A DNA stretch of 64,000 bases from Bacillota bacterium (lineage in GTDB: Bacteria; Bacillota; Clostridia; Lachnospirales; Lachnospiraceae), in contig JAEWMT010000113.1 in the NCBI GenBank assembly GCA_023393095.1, forward strand, positions 1-64,000. Direction: 5' to 3'. Within the stretch, counting starts at the first letter, position 1, and every line of letters starts with the position of its first letter. Position numbers and translations under genes: made by a program. The notes beneath the pieces are model-generated. The model was not told the DNA's origin. It saw only the letters and a list, made by a program, of their open reading frames with translations, and made no database searches. Shown piece by piece: positions 8,509 to 17,349 of the stretch.

Positions 8509-9873
8509 TTACTGTTTCATCACATTTTTTCTATATAACGGCAGATAGATTTCCTGATCACGAATCACACAGCCAGACTGTACATGCCCCTTTTGAATTA
8601 ATTCATAGCACTTATCACAGGTAATACAACATTTGGAACGAACCATGCTACCAGTCATCATGATGTCCTCCGCAAAATCGGGATACGCAAACGCTTGGCG
8701 ACCAAAGCCTGCCAAATCAAACCATCCTTCTTTGATACCTCCTGCTGCAACAGCACCTCCGAAGTTCTCAAACCAGGTAAGACCGGTACAGACGAATGTA
8801 CCACCAGGAACGGCTTCCTTGATTTTATGAGTCATATCAAGTAATGCATATACACCCTTGTAGGGTTCTATTACAGCATCTTCTTCAAGCTCGGCCAAAT
8901 AACCACGCCCTGTTGGTTGATACCTAGGTAGCATAGTGGATAGATTGATTAGATCCACACCCTCTGCCACCAGCATATTACAAAGCTTGATTACTTCGGC
9001 AGGATCGGGTTCCATAACACCTTCTACCTGCTTCATTCCCCAGCCATGAGGCCACGGAATACAGTCATATGCATTCAGACGTACGCAGATATCAATTTTG
9101 TTACCGCAGCGCTCTTTGATACCATGGACAATATCAAAAACTGCACGGGTACGGTTTTCAAAGCTTCCGCCGTATTTGCCGGATCGATTGTAAGCGGCTA
9201 GTAATTCACGAAGTATGTACTCATGGCATATTTTCACATCAACAGAATCAAAGCCACATTCCACTGCCAATTCCGCACCATGAATAAAGCCTTCAATAAT
9301 CTCTTCGATCTTCTCGTCCGTTGCAAAGGTAATCTCACCGGATTGTCCGTCAATCGAATTATGATGGTCAATATAGGGATTGGGAACAACCGCTAATGGA
9401 GTAGATTTCCACTCTGCATTCGTGCTACGGCGTCCGGAATGGGTTAATTGCAATACATTGTAGGGTCTTCTACCATATTTAGCGACTGCTGCTGCGTCGC
9501 TCTCTTCCACGAGACGTTTGATTTCTGGGACCGTTTCTTTTTTTATAATCATTTGCAATGGATTGCAGCGGCCGTCATCGGCAACCGTTATGGACTCATA
9601 CCAGATTAATCCCGCACCGCCCTCTGCATACCGTTTATAACGACGAAAAATTAAATCTGAAGGATTCCCTTCCTTTGTTCCATCAAAACCTTCTAAAGGC
9701 TGAATGACCATACGATTGGGAATCACATGACCATTGGCTAGAGTCAACGGTTCCATTAGGATGGAAACATCATCCGAAATAGGAAAATCCAAGCCATCAG
9801 CCGCCATTGCAGCCGAAAAATCGGCATTCGTTTTAAAAGCCGAAAAACTATAGGGTTTACTTACTTTTTTCAT
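8509..9873 (-). CDS. Old yellow enzyme-type FMN oxidoreductase with C-terminal cysteine cluster
   Basis: A 454-residue NADH:flavin oxidoreductase / 2,4-dienoyl-CoA reductase-like barrel. LTLANGHVIPNRMVIQP (about residue 42) is the FMN-binding start, and QLTHSGRRS and FDSVDVKICHEYILRELL are family blocks. HEYI replaces the usual HGYL. Near the C-terminus CCITCDKCYE plus a later SGC resembles the 4Fe-4S site of dienoyl-CoA reductases. The NAD- and FAD-binding domains of those larger enzymes are absent, so electrons may come from a separate partner. Such an enzyme in a sugar operon suggests reduction of an unsaturated or keto intermediate, which is inference. Confidence 0.82.
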   Translation of the reverse strand: MKKVSKPYSFSAFKTNADFSAAMAADGLDFPISDDVSILMEPLTLANGHVIPNRMVIQPLEGFDGTKEGNPSDLIFRRYKRYAEGGAGLIWYESITVADDGRCNPLQMIIKKETVPEIKRLVEESDAAAVAKYGRRPYNVLQLTHSGRRSTNAEWKSTPLAVVPNPYIDHHNSIDGQSGEITFATDEKIEEIIEGFIHGAELAVECGFDSVDVKICHEYILRELLAAYNRSGKYGGSFENRTRAVFDIVHGIKERCGNKIDICVRLNAYDCIPWPHGWGMKQVEGVMEPDPAEVIKLCNMLVAEGVDLINLSTMLPRYQPTGRGYLAELEEDAVIEPYKGVYALLDMTHKIKEAVPGGTFVCTGLTWFENFGGAVAAGGIKEGWFDLAGFGRQAFAYPDFAEDIMMTGSMVRSKCCITCDKCYELIQKGHVQSGCVIRDQEIYLPLYRKNVMKQ

Positions 9874-9962
9874 AATTACTCTCCTTATATAAAATAATTT
9901 TTATAAAGTTCTTATCTAAATGAAAAGTTCTCCCGCACTGCATTGCATAGAATTCATGCTTC

Positions 9963-10316
9963 TTAATGTGTCTTATCTAATGGCGGCACAGTAATAGAGC
10001 AAAAGACACAGTCTTCTTCGCAATCATTCGTTGCAGCGTGTACATCTCCCGCCTCCACCAAAATGGCATCGCCTTCATGCAGAACATGAAGTAGCTTTCC
10101 ATTTGCACTGATTTTCAACTCTCCTTTAATAATGTAGAAAATCTGATCGGAATTCTCATGAACCTCGTCCCCGCTGCCTGCACCTTTCCCTATGGTAGAT
10201 AAGGTGATATTGGCATGCTTACTACCACTGTCCGGATTAAAAATAACCTGTGTCGTCATGTCATAGTGATTGAAAGGCGTGTACTTTTCACCGGTACCCT
10301 TTTGATATATTTTCAT
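9963..10316 (-). CDS. Cupin-domain protein
   Basis: A 117-residue single-domain cupin, the first gene of the leftward operon. The metal-site motif is visible as GDEVHENSDQIFYIIKGE (residues 55-72) and the second motif as EGDAILVEAGDVHAATN (about residues 88-104). Its size fits a sugar isomerase/epimerase-like or small-molecule-binding cupin. Start: ATG at 10316 with AAAGGAG upstream. A DNA-binding domain is absent. Role in the pathway unknown. Confidence 0.85.
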   Translation of the reverse strand: MKIYQKGTGEKYTPFNHYDMTTQVIFNPDSGSKHANITLSTIGKGAGSGDEVHENSDQIFYIIKGELKISANGKLLHVLHEGDAILVEAGDVHAATNDCEEDCVFCSITVPPLDKTH

Positions 10317-10374
10317 ATTTCGTTACTCCTTTAAAATTGATATGTAATTAACCAATCAATAAAATTTTAAATAT

Positions 10375-10395
10375 TTTAGTAAACAAATTACTAAA
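10375..10395. promoter_or_regulatory. Candidate operator near the cupin operon start
   Basis: TTTAGTAA (10375-10382) and TTACTAAA (10388-10395) are perfect inverted 8-mers around a 5-bp centre, about 60 bp upstream of the cupin start. The size and symmetry suit a LacI-family dimer. TTTAGTAAA-like words recur at 10671-10687. Confidence 0.4.
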
Positions 10396-10670
10396 TCTTT
10401 AATGATATTAGCATAACATTTTAGTGATGTCAATAGTGTTTGTAAAATTTTCCGTTATATTTTTAGTCATAATGAATAGTTTTTAGTATAATAGTATTAT
10501 GTATATAGGTAGTTATTTTTCCATTTAATTACCAATAACACTATATATTTGTGCGTTATGACTATAAATTACAATTTTTAATGACATTATCCGGCATTAT
10601 GATTTTAGTTATTTTAATTAAACAGTTTATTAATTAAATGGTAAAATAATCTAATTATATATAACGCAAA

Positions 10671-10687
10671 TTATTTTAGTAAAATAA
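10671..10687. promoter_or_regulatory. Candidate operator near the LacI-type regulator gene
   Basis: TTATTTTAGTAAAATAA is a perfect 17-bp palindrome around one central G, about 90 bp upstream of the regulator start. It shares the TTTAGTAAA core with 10375-10395, so both may bind the same regulator, giving autoregulation plus operon control. Confidence 0.42.
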
Positions 10688-10774
10688 TGACTTAAATTTT
10701 AGCTTGCATTTATTTAGGATCCGTTATATACTTATATTGGTAAAAATAAAAAAATAAAATTACGAAGTGGTGCT

Positions 10775-11821
10775 ATGAAAAAACAAATCAAATTAAAAGA
10801 AATCGCAAATTTAGCAGGAGTCTCTCTTGCAACAGTTTCTCTGGTTTTAAACAACCGGGAAGGAGTAGGTCCTGAAAGACGTCGGGAAATCGAAAAAATT
10901 CTTGTGGAGAATGGATATCAAGTGAATAATCATCCGGAGGTAAAAGCTAAGAAGTGCATTAATTTTATTAAATATAAGAAGCATTCTCTTTTAGTTGACG
11001 GAAATCCAGGGTTTGTCAATACTATAATTGACGCCGTTGAAAAAGAATGCCGAAGACAAGGCTACAATCTCATTATGACTGCAATCGATGAAAAACAACT
11101 AGGCGATATCACCCAGATCATTAAACAAGAGGAAACGGATGGTGTGTTGCTTTTAGGAACAGAGTTGGCCCCGGAAGATATCCCTTTTTTCTCCCATATA
11201 CCTGTACCCATGGTAATTATAGATAATTACATGCCAATGATGGAATACAACTGTATTACAATGAATAATGAAGAGGCTATTTTTAAATCGGTTTCTCATC
11301 TCTCGTCCTTAGGACATAATAAGATTGGATTTATTGCCAACGAACTGCCATCCAGTAACTGCAACGCACGCAGAAAAGTATTTGAATACGCAATTACACA
11401 GCAAGGTTATACATTTGATCCTTCACTGGTGTATACGGTAAATCCCACACTGGACGGTGCGTATCTAAATATTCGGGAAATGCTGGAGAAGGGTGTAAAG
11501 TTTGCATCGGCGTTAGTTGCCAATAATGACAGCATTGCTCTTGGCGCAATGAAAGCATTTAAGGAATTCAAGATCCGGATTCCTGAAGATATTTCTATCG
11601 TGGGCTTTGATGGTATTCCGTTCTCTACGATCTCCGATCCGCCCTTGACAACAATGGAAGTATCCTGCCCGGAAATGGGTATTTGGGCCGTACGTATCCT
11701 TTGTGACCGAATCCAATATCCCTTTTCTTCTATAACAAAAATGCAGGTGGGAACTAGATTACTGATACGCAACAGCACAGCTCCATTTAATCCCAAAGGA
11801 TCAAACATTCACCTTTTATAA
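10775..11821 (+). CDS. LacI-family transcriptional regulator
   Basis: A 348-residue regulator. Residues 6-27 form the LacI helix-turn-helix (LKEIANLAGVSLATVSLVLN), followed by the hinge helix region and, from about residue 63, a periplasmic-binding-protein-like sensor domain ending in the usual SIVGFDGIPFSTISDPPLTTMEV block. It is transcribed away from the cupin-led operon and is the natural candidate to control it in response to the imported sugar or its phosphate. The isomerase and chemoreceptor genes follow on the same strand. Confidence 0.92.
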   Translation: MKKQIKLKEIANLAGVSLATVSLVLNNREGVGPERRREIEKILVENGYQVNNHPEVKAKKCINFIKYKKHSLLVDGNPGFVNTIIDAVEKECRRQGYNLIMTAIDEKQLGDITQIIKQEETDGVLLLGTELAPEDIPFFSHIPVPMVIIDNYMPMMEYNCITMNNEEAIFKSVSHLSSLGHNKIGFIANELPSSNCNARRKVFEYAITQQGYTFDPSLVYTVNPTLDGAYLNIREMLEKGVKFASALVANNDSIALGAMKAFKEFKIRIPEDISIVGFDGIPFSTISDPPLTTMEVSCPEMGIWAVRILCDRIQYPFSSITKMQVGTRLLIRNSTAPFNPKGSNIHLL

Positions 11822-11871
11822 ATTCTTTGAGTATAGCGATTATTTCATTTCCAGGCAAAAAGGAGGGTCTC

Positions 11872-12507
11872 ATGAAAATTGCATTAATTAACGAAAGCAG
11901 TCAGGCTGATAAGAACAGTCTGATTGAATCTATTCTGCGTTCTAGTGTAGAACCGTTGGGTCATACCGTGTTTAATTATGGTATGTACGGAAAGAATGCC
12001 CATGCACTTGGGTATGTTCACGTAGGCATTCTGGCTGCAGTCCTTTTAAATTCCGGTTCTGCGGATTATGTTATAACAGGCTGCGGGACAGGTCAGGGCG
12101 TACTCATTGCCTGCAATGCATTTCCAGGCGTTCAGTGTGGCTTTGTAGCCGACCCGGTGGATAGCTTTCTATTTTCACAGATCAATAACGGCAATGCAGT
12201 ATCACTGCCTTTTGCAAAGGGCTTTGGCTGGGCCGCAGAACTTAATCTAAAAAGTACCTTTATCAGCCTTTTTGAACACGAGGCGGGTGCTGGCTATCCC
12301 CCCGAAGATGCGGAAATGGAACAGTCCTTTAAGTTAATAATGGATAACATGAAGACCATCACTCACAAAGAATTTTTAACTATTCTGAAAGAACTAGACC
12401 ATGACCTTGTATTAACTGCGTTAGGAACCGAACGATTCCGTGAATTGTTTTTTGATAATTGTAAGGATGACACAATCCGCCTAGCGGTTGAAGCATTATT
12501 GGACTAA
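11872..12507 (+). CDS. RpiB/LacA/LacB-family sugar-phosphate isomerase
   Basis: A 211-residue member of the RpiB/LacAB aldose-ketose isomerase family. The active-site loop ITGCGTGQG (about residue 69) carries the catalytic Cys. The N-terminus MKIALINESSQADKN matches the family start. It is longer than E. coli RpiB (about 149 residues) because of a C-terminal extension that often occurs in this family. ATG at 11872 was chosen because AAAAGGAGGGTCTC precedes it. The product probably interconverts a pentose or hexose phosphate formed from the operon's substrate. Exact substrate unknown. Confidence 0.85.
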   Translation: MKIALINESSQADKNSLIESILRSSVEPLGHTVFNYGMYGKNAHALGYVHVGILAAVLLNSGSADYVITGCGTGQGVLIACNAFPGVQCGFVADPVDSFLFSQINNGNAVSLPFAKGFGWAAELNLKSTFISLFEHEAGAGYPPEDAEMEQSFKLIMDNMKTITHKEFLTILKELDHDLVLTALGTERFRELFFDNCKDDTIRLAVEALLD

Positions 12508-12537
12508 TCTCTTATATGACATTTTACTGAAGACGGG

Positions 12538-12560
12538 CATTATTTCAATCTGAAATAATG
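12538..12560. promoter_or_regulatory. Short perfect hairpin between isomerase and chemoreceptor genes
   Basis: CATTATTTCA (12538-12547) and its perfect complement (12551-12560) enclose a 3-nt loop. No U-run follows. It may be an operator or a message-stabilising stem ahead of the chemoreceptor gene. Confidence 0.4.
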
Positions 12561-12614
12561 AATTGGATTTTACAAAAGATAACTACTAATGTATGTTTAT
12601 ATGGAGGGTACATT

Positions 12615-14726
12615 ATGAGAATATTTAAAGGTCTTTTTAATAAGGCTGTGAGCAAAAGAACAGAATCTCTCATCCGGCGCATTTTTTCAACTTTCATTCC
12701 TCAAAAGAGCATAAGAGCGAAGCTAATCATGGCTTTTTTGATTCCATTGATCCTAATAATTATTCAAGGGCTTATATCTTATTCTAATACGACAAATATG
12801 GCTGTCAAATTGGCCAAACAATCGTCTGTCACAGCGATGGAAACCAGCGGCAGATACCTTGATGTAGTTTTCAGATCAATCAGTGACCAGGCTAGTAAGT
12901 TCTCCTCCAATGTAGATATTAAGAATTACCTGTCAACAACCTTCACCGAGGAACAGACTTCTGAGAAAGTTCAACTGCATAACCGAGTAAACTTCACATT
13001 TTCCTCCGACTCAAAGTACAATCCTGATGTAAAACAGATGATGCTGCTTACCAACAAAAAGGATATTTCACCTTTAAATACCTCTGTCTATATGTATGAT
13101 ATCGAGGATGCTCCGTTTATGAAAACGCTCGCAACCTCCGATTCCAGCGTTTGGTTCGGATATCATGCTGAGCTCGATAAGCTTACCAATACAAAAATCG
13201 AAGATTATTCCTTTTCCATGATGAGCCTCCTTCGTAACCAACAAACTAAAGAAGCCCTTGGTTTGCTCGTTATTGATCTTAAACCCGAGATCGTTACCAA
13301 TCTAGTTAACAGTATAACCCTCGGTAAAAACCAGCAAATAATCCTAGTAAGCCCTGATGGCAGAGTTATTACCAATGGTAAGAATGATTTAAAATCCGAC
13401 CTCATAAAACAGAACTTTTATTCTAATATCATAAAAAGTAAAAATATAAGCGGTTCCAACAATATCAAATTCCATGGTATAAAGTATCTTATGACCTATT
13501 ATAAAGTCGGAGCCTCCGGCTATATGCTACTGGGCATGATTCCTGTATCCGAATTGAATGTAGCTGCGCGTCAGTTTATTTTAATAACAGTAATTATAAT
13601 TTTACTAGCAGTTATTATCGCTTTTGGAGTCGGATACCTCATTGCAAGCAGTATGAGCAGAACGATCAACGGGATTATAAAGGCTTCCGGCAAGGCTGCT
13701 TCTGGTGATCTTTCCGTAACGCTAACCTCTAACCGAAAAGATGAATTGGGTATTCAGACACGAAGCATCAATTCCATGATTGAAAGTATGCGAAGCCTGA
13801 TTGAACAAACCTCCGGCTTTTCCGAAAAAGTTGCTAGTTCCGCAGCAATCGTTTCTTCTACCTCTGAGCAGGTTTCAGCCATGTCCCGTGATGTCTCCTG
13901 TGCCATAGATGAAATCGCAAAAGGCGCTACGCTTCAGGCAGACGATGCAGAACAGGGTGCAGAAAAGATTAATATTCTTGCTGAAAACATCAATTATATT
14001 ATAGACAGCACGAAATCGATCGATTTACTGACACATGATGCGATGACAATGACCCAGAAAGGACTTGTTTCCGTAGAATATCTGGATATAAAGGCGCACA
14101 GAACCGCTTCCATATCCAGAGAAATTGTTGCAGACATTAAAGAATTGGATCTACATTCAAAATCCATAGGTGATATCGTTAAGGTCATCAGCACAATTGC
14201 AAATCAAAGTAACCTTCTCGCCCTTAATGCCTCGATTGAAGCTGCTAGGTCGGGAGAAGCCGGCAAAGGCTTTGGAGTTGTGGCGGGTGAAATACAAAAA
14301 CTCGCCGAGGAGTCTATGAAATCTGCTCAAGAAATCGCTAAGATCATCAAAAGTACTCAGGATCAAACCGCAAAGACCGTGGAAAAAGCCTCAATGACAG
14401 AAACCATTCTGATTTCCCAGAATGAGGCCGTCATCAATACTACAAACACTTTTACAGGTATCATGGCCTCCATGGACAAGTTATCCGAACAGATCCAACA
14501 AATCATGTCGAGAGTACCTGAGATAGAAACTAACAAGGCTCAAACTATTAATTCCATACAGAATATATCCGCTGTATCGCAAGAAACTGCGGCTTCTTCA
14601 GAGGAAGTAACCGCATCCACCGAGCAGCAACTTACGAATATCGAAGAACTCTCGCGTTTTGCCGATGAACTGAAACAGGCATCCCAGGAATTACAAAGCT
14701 CTATATCGAGATTTAAGCTTAATTAA
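12615..14726 (+). CDS. Methyl-accepting chemotaxis protein (extracellular Cache-type sensor)
   Basis: A 703-residue transmembrane chemoreceptor. The first membrane segment is near residues 35-60 ([17 protein letters not shown]). A long extracellular domain of the double-Cache type follows (blocks [22 protein letters not shown] and [14 protein letters not shown]), then a second membrane span near 325-350, HAMP, and the signalling tip [23 protein letters not shown] at 12615 was chosen because of ATGGAGGGTACATT upstream; an in-frame ATG 57 bp earlier lacks a ribosome site. Its position after the isomerase gene suggests chemotaxis toward the operon's sugar. Confidence 0.92.
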   Translation: MRIFKGLFNKAVSKRTESLIRRIFSTFIPQKSIRAKLIMAFLIPLILIIIQGLISYSNTTNMAVKLAKQSSVTAMETSGRYLDVVFRSISDQASKFSSNVDIKNYLSTTFTEEQTSEKVQLHNRVNFTFSSDSKYNPDVKQMMLLTNKKDISPLNTSVYMYDIEDAPFMKTLATSDSSVWFGYHAELDKLTNTKIEDYSFSMMSLLRNQQTKEALGLLVIDLKPEIVTNLVNSITLGKNQQIILVSPDGRVITNGKNDLKSDLIKQNFYSNIIKSKNISGSNNIKFHGIKYLMTYYKVGASGYMLLGMIPVSELNVAARQFILITVIIILLAVIIAFGVGYLIASSMSRTINGIIKASGKAASGDLSVTLTSNRKDELGIQTRSINSMIESMRSLIEQTSGFSEKVASSAAIVSSTSEQVSAMSRDVSCAIDEIAKGATLQADDAEQGAEKINILAENINYIIDSTKSIDLLTHDAMTMTQKGLVSVEYLDIKAHRTASISREIVADIKELDLHSKSIGDIVKVISTIANQSNLLALNASIEAARSGEAGKGFGVVAGEIQKLAEESMKSAQEIAKIIKSTQDQTAKTVEKASMTETILISQNEAVINTTNTFTGIMASMDKLSEQIQQIMSRVPEIETNKAQTINSIQNISAVSQETAASSEEVTASTEQQLTNIEELSRFADELKQASQELQSSISRFKLN

Positions 14727-14770
14727 GGTAACGTATAATAAGGAAAAATTAGTAACAGAGAAATAGTTTA

Positions 14771-14836
14771 GGACTGCTGCGAAATAAGGTTAGTTTTTTA
14801 GAAAAGAAACTTACTTTATTTTGTAACAGTCCTTTT
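14771..14836 (+). terminator. Intrinsic terminator of the chemoreceptor gene
   Basis: GGACTG (14771-14776) pairs with CAGTCC (14827-14832), and the inner strands (AAATAAGGTTAG with CTTACTTTATTT) extend the stem. TTTT follows directly. It lies about 45 bp after the chemoreceptor stop. Confidence 0.65.
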
Positions 14837-14872
14837 GTTGGCTACATTCTAAATGTATTCTAATTATAAAAA

Positions 14873-14925
14873 TAAGAGATTCAAAGTTGATCAAAACTCT
14901 GAAACCCTTATATATACTTAGTGCA
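14873..14925 (-). repeat. Terminator-like repeat, left of the nucleotidyltransferase pair
   Basis: On the leftward transcript AAGGGTTTCAGAGTT pairs imperfectly with AACTTTGAATCTCTT and is followed by ATTTTT, which fits a terminator for the nucleotidyltransferase genes. About three quarters of the bases match 17192-17250, including the shared block CTCTGAAACCCTT and a TACTTARTGCA tail. The stop codon of the left nucleotidyltransferase gene lies inside it. Confidence 0.6.
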
Positions 14926-15697
14926 AATTAATCATCAGAATATTGAACCCAAAAAACAGCTTGTTCAAGATATCCCATTCCCTTATTCGATCATCTTCTA
15001 GCATAGTCACATATTCCTTATAACCGAAAAGTTCTTTTTCTATATACTGATTCAGAGCATCAATTCTTTGCCCTTTACCAATTTCAGGAGTATTAGCCTT
15101 CACTTCAAGAAGCTTCTGTATTTCTTGTTTAATCTCATGTGGTAATTCCTGTTTCATTAATTCTGAAAATAATACAGGTGGTGGTGTTATATGCTCCTTA
15201 ATATATTTACAAGCAAGCAGTGGACGTATCACATAAAAGTATTTTTTATATTTCACTTCATCCTCTTGTAAATACTCAAAAAAATTACCATTTGCTGTAC
15301 CATAATAATGATACAAGGATGACTTTACTGAAAAATAATCCTTAGCTACTGTATAGATCTCCTGCCATTCTTTTGTTGTACGATATACGATTGGAGAATT
15401 GCTCCATTCGAATAAGGTTGCATTGGATTTATGAAAATGATACAAGGCTTTCTTCAAATCCCAACAATTGATATCAAGGACTTCATCCAATTGCCATTCA
15501 ATTACATCTCGTTTGGGGTTCAACGCTAGGTAATCTTCCTTTTTACGAACATAAATAAAGCGTACATCATAATCACTATCCGGAGAGGCAAAGCCCCAGG
15601 CTCGACTTCCTGATTCTATGGCATGTAATATTCTAACATTTTCTTTCTCTTCTATTTCATTAAGCTTATCATCAATCATCTTCTCAATCTGAATCAT
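14918..15697 (-). CDS. Predicted nucleotidyltransferase (COG3541/YcgL-like)
   Basis: A 259-residue member of the polymerase-beta nucleotidyltransferase superfamily. The catalytic signature is ESGSRAWGFASPDSDYDVRF near residue 28 (GS..W/G then D-x-D), and a third acidic residue follows in the strand around VIEWQLDEV. It resembles predicted nucleotidyltransferases of the YcgL group, whose substrates are unknown. It overlaps the upstream gene by 4 bp (ATGA), so the two are translationally coupled. Both may act on one target, perhaps a tRNA or nucleotide, but this is inference. Confidence 0.75.
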   Translation of the reverse strand: MIQIEKMIDDKLNEIEEKENVRILHAIESGSRAWGFASPDSDYDVRFIYVRKKEDYLALNPKRDVIEWQLDEVLDINCWDLKKALYHFHKSNATLFEWSNSPIVYRTTKEWQEIYTVAKDYFSVKSSLYHYYGTANGNFFEYLQEDEVKYKKYFYVIRPLLACKYIKEHITPPPVLFSELMKQELPHEIKQEIQKLLEVKANTPEIGKGQRIDALNQYIEKELFGYKEYVTMLEDDRIREWDILNKLFFGFNILMINLH

Positions 15698-16731
15698 CGT
15701 ATATCACCCGTTATAATTCTTTCATTTATTCTTTCCACAAAAACTTCAACTTTCTCCATATCCGGATTATCAGGCAAAACCGTATGTTCAATAGCATAAT
15801 TCAGCTTATTTTCATAATCTGCTAGCAATTCATAAAATTCATTACGAAACATACCGTCTTCCTTTTGATATTCCCCATTACGAATAGCCATTAATAGGTC
15901 ATGTTCTTTCTCACGATAAGTAATGATTTCTCCCTTTTCCAAAATATCAATTGCCATCATGAAGAGGCGTATCAGATGCATAGCATGTTTATTTAGATGG
16001 GCATCATCTTTTTTGTGATTTCTTTTTCCAATCTTTTCATAGTCTCGTACTACATTATGCATAACCGACCACATATTCTCATAGTCCCTTAGCGGATAAT
16101 GATTATAATTGGCATCAATAAATATCTCCGTATCAAGCTCTGTGTTTTCAGATTTATCAATGTAAAGACGGATGGAGCCTTGATCGAACTTACTAAAACG
16201 TCTCCCAAAATCATCCAGGGCATTTCGCACCGAATTAAAAATGTGCTGCTCTTTTTCACTTTGAGGGAAGGTGTCTCTCGCCAAGGCATTTTGCAATCTG
16301 CGCAGTTGAGCATCGGCATAACCGCCAAAAGAACGTGCTGCCCGTTTTGACAAGAATATATTTTTGTTGTCCAGTAAATCCTGTCCGATCTCTGAAAGAA
16401 TTAAATAATGTTCCGCTCTCATCCCAAGTATTTCACAGGTATTCGGATTACATTCTAAAAGGAGTTTTACCATCTTATTAAAAGAATAAATTACAGTATC
16501 GGTTTTATCATCCACATACTGTTCAAATTCAGATAAACCTATTAGATCTGATTTCATATTCATGGTAATGCCTCTAATATCCAGATCACTATTATCATTA
16601 TTAGTCCCGTAAGAATAACTGCCTCCAAGACCGAGTAAAATGATGTTTTGCCCCAAACGAGGATTCGTATGAATGAACTTATATTCTTCTCTTTTTATTA
16701 ACTCATTGTAACTCATAGGTTTTATTCTCAC
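15694..16731 (-). CDS. Predicted nucleotidyltransferase, larger partner (COG3541-like)
   Basis: A 345-residue protein with the same superfamily signature as its downstream neighbour: IILLGLGGSYSYG then NSDLDIRG near residues 30-52. The middle contains DFGRRFSKFD and KRNHKKDDAHLNKHAMHLIRL, an all-helical part typical of this group. The frame opens with GTG at 16731, and an ATG 15 bp inside is an alternative start; neither has a strong ribosome site. No obvious toxin or antitoxin domain accompanies the pair. Confidence 0.72.
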   Translation of the reverse strand: MRIKPMSYNELIKREEYKFIHTNPRLGQNIILLGLGGSYSYGTNNDNSDLDIRGITMNMKSDLIGLSEFEQYVDDKTDTVIYSFNKMVKLLLECNPNTCEILGMRAEHYLILSEIGQDLLDNKNIFLSKRAARSFGGYADAQLRRLQNALARDTFPQSEKEQHIFNSVRNALDDFGRRFSKFDQGSIRLYIDKSENTELDTEIFIDANYNHYPLRDYENMWSVMHNVVRDYEKIGKRNHKKDDAHLNKHAMHLIRLFMMAIDILEKGEIITYREKEHDLLMAIRNGEYQKEDGMFRNEFYELLADYENKLNYAIEHTVLPDNPDMEKVEVFVERINERIITGDIR

Positions 16732-16974
16732 TGTCTTCTATATTAATATTTCTTCTTGCCATGTATTTGGGATTATCATATGCTTCGGTATTAATCCCTT
16801 ATTCCCTTAACTCCCTCAATCTGTGGGCGTACCAATGCATTTATAGGGTACTACTATAGGAGGGTTTATAGAGATAGGAGGATAACCTTTCTTAATCATA
16901 AAGATTATTATATTTAAAGCATATCGATATGTTCAGATTTAAATTTCTATACCATTTTACTACATTATATTCTT

Positions 16975-17181
16975 TTATCCCATAAATAACAATGACAGCT
17001 TATGTTTCTGATCACTTAACAAATGCTTATAACAAAATCCCCTATTCCCTTCAATTTTCTTTCCAAGCTCGTCCATATATCTCTTTGCAAGCAATAGTGT
17101 CTGTTTAGCTTCTTCTAACTTGTTCTGCATGTTTCCAGTATGAATGGTAGCCCAGCTACGCTTCGCAGTGTTTAGTGCCAT
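16975..17181 (-). CDS. Small hypothetical protein, doubtful
   Basis: A 68-codon frame upstream of the nucleotidyltransferase pair. The predicted peptide has an amphipathic helical centre (KLEEAKQTLLLAKRYMDELGKKI) and a basic tail. No convincing ribosome site precedes either Met, and I do not recognise a family. It could be the remnant of a larger gene left by rearrangement near the tRNA. Confidence 0.25.
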   Translation of the reverse strand: MALNTAKRSWATIHTGNMQNKLEEAKQTLLLAKRYMDELGKKIEGNRGFCYKHLLSDQKHKLSLLFMG

Positions 17182-17191
17182 TAAATATCAA

Positions 17192-17239
17192 AAAATCAAG
17201 GGCTCCAAAGTTTTATTAAACTCTGAAACCCTTGATTTT
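17192..17239 (-). terminator. Strong terminator next to the tRNA-Leu remnant
   Basis: AAAATCAAGGG (17192-17202) pairs perfectly with CCCTTGATTTT (17229-17239), and inner bases extend the stem (CCAAAGTTT with AAACTCTGA). A T-run follows on the leftward transcript. It is the better-preserved relative of the repeat at 14873-14925. Confidence 0.7.
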
Positions 17240-17245
17240 ACTTAA

Positions 17246-17260
17246 TGCAGTCGAGGGGAC
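17246..17260 (-). repeat. 15-bp duplicate of the tRNA-Leu 3' end
   Basis: TGCAGTCGAGGGGAC is identical to the 3' terminus of tRNA-Leu(AAG) at 17350-17364, in the same orientation and 104 bp away. The following bases retain traces of the T-arm (GGTTCAAGTC), then similarity ends. It can be a decayed tandem tRNA copy or an attachment-site scar. Confidence 0.6.
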
Positions 17261-17300
17261 ATTGACCAAGGGGTTCAAGTCAAGTCCCACTTTACTAAAT

Positions 17301-17343
17301 AAAAATGAGAGCTACTGACCTCCGTCATTTAGCTCTCATTTTT
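17301..17343 (-). terminator. Terminator of tRNA-Leu(AAG)
   Basis: AAAAATGAGAGCT (17301-17313) and AGCTCTCATTTTT (17331-17343) pair perfectly over 13 bp with a 17-nt loop and a T-run. It lies 7 bp after the tRNA 3' end. Confidence 0.8.
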
Positions 17344-17349
17344 ATTCAA

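Larger units (their letters stand above)
10317..10774. promoter_or_regulatory. AT-rich divergent control region of the sugar locus
   Basis: 458 bp with no convincing gene between the leftward cupin-led operon and the rightward regulator gene. It must carry both promoters. Candidate operators are listed separately at 10375-10395 and 10671-10687. An imperfect palindrome lies around 10614-10637. The extreme A/T content prevents a firm call of -35/-10 pairs. Confidence 0.6.

Noticed and set aside
16975..17181. An antitoxin or third gene for the nucleotidyltransferase pair
   Set aside because: No ribosome site and no similarity to known antitoxins; listed only as a doubtful small frame.
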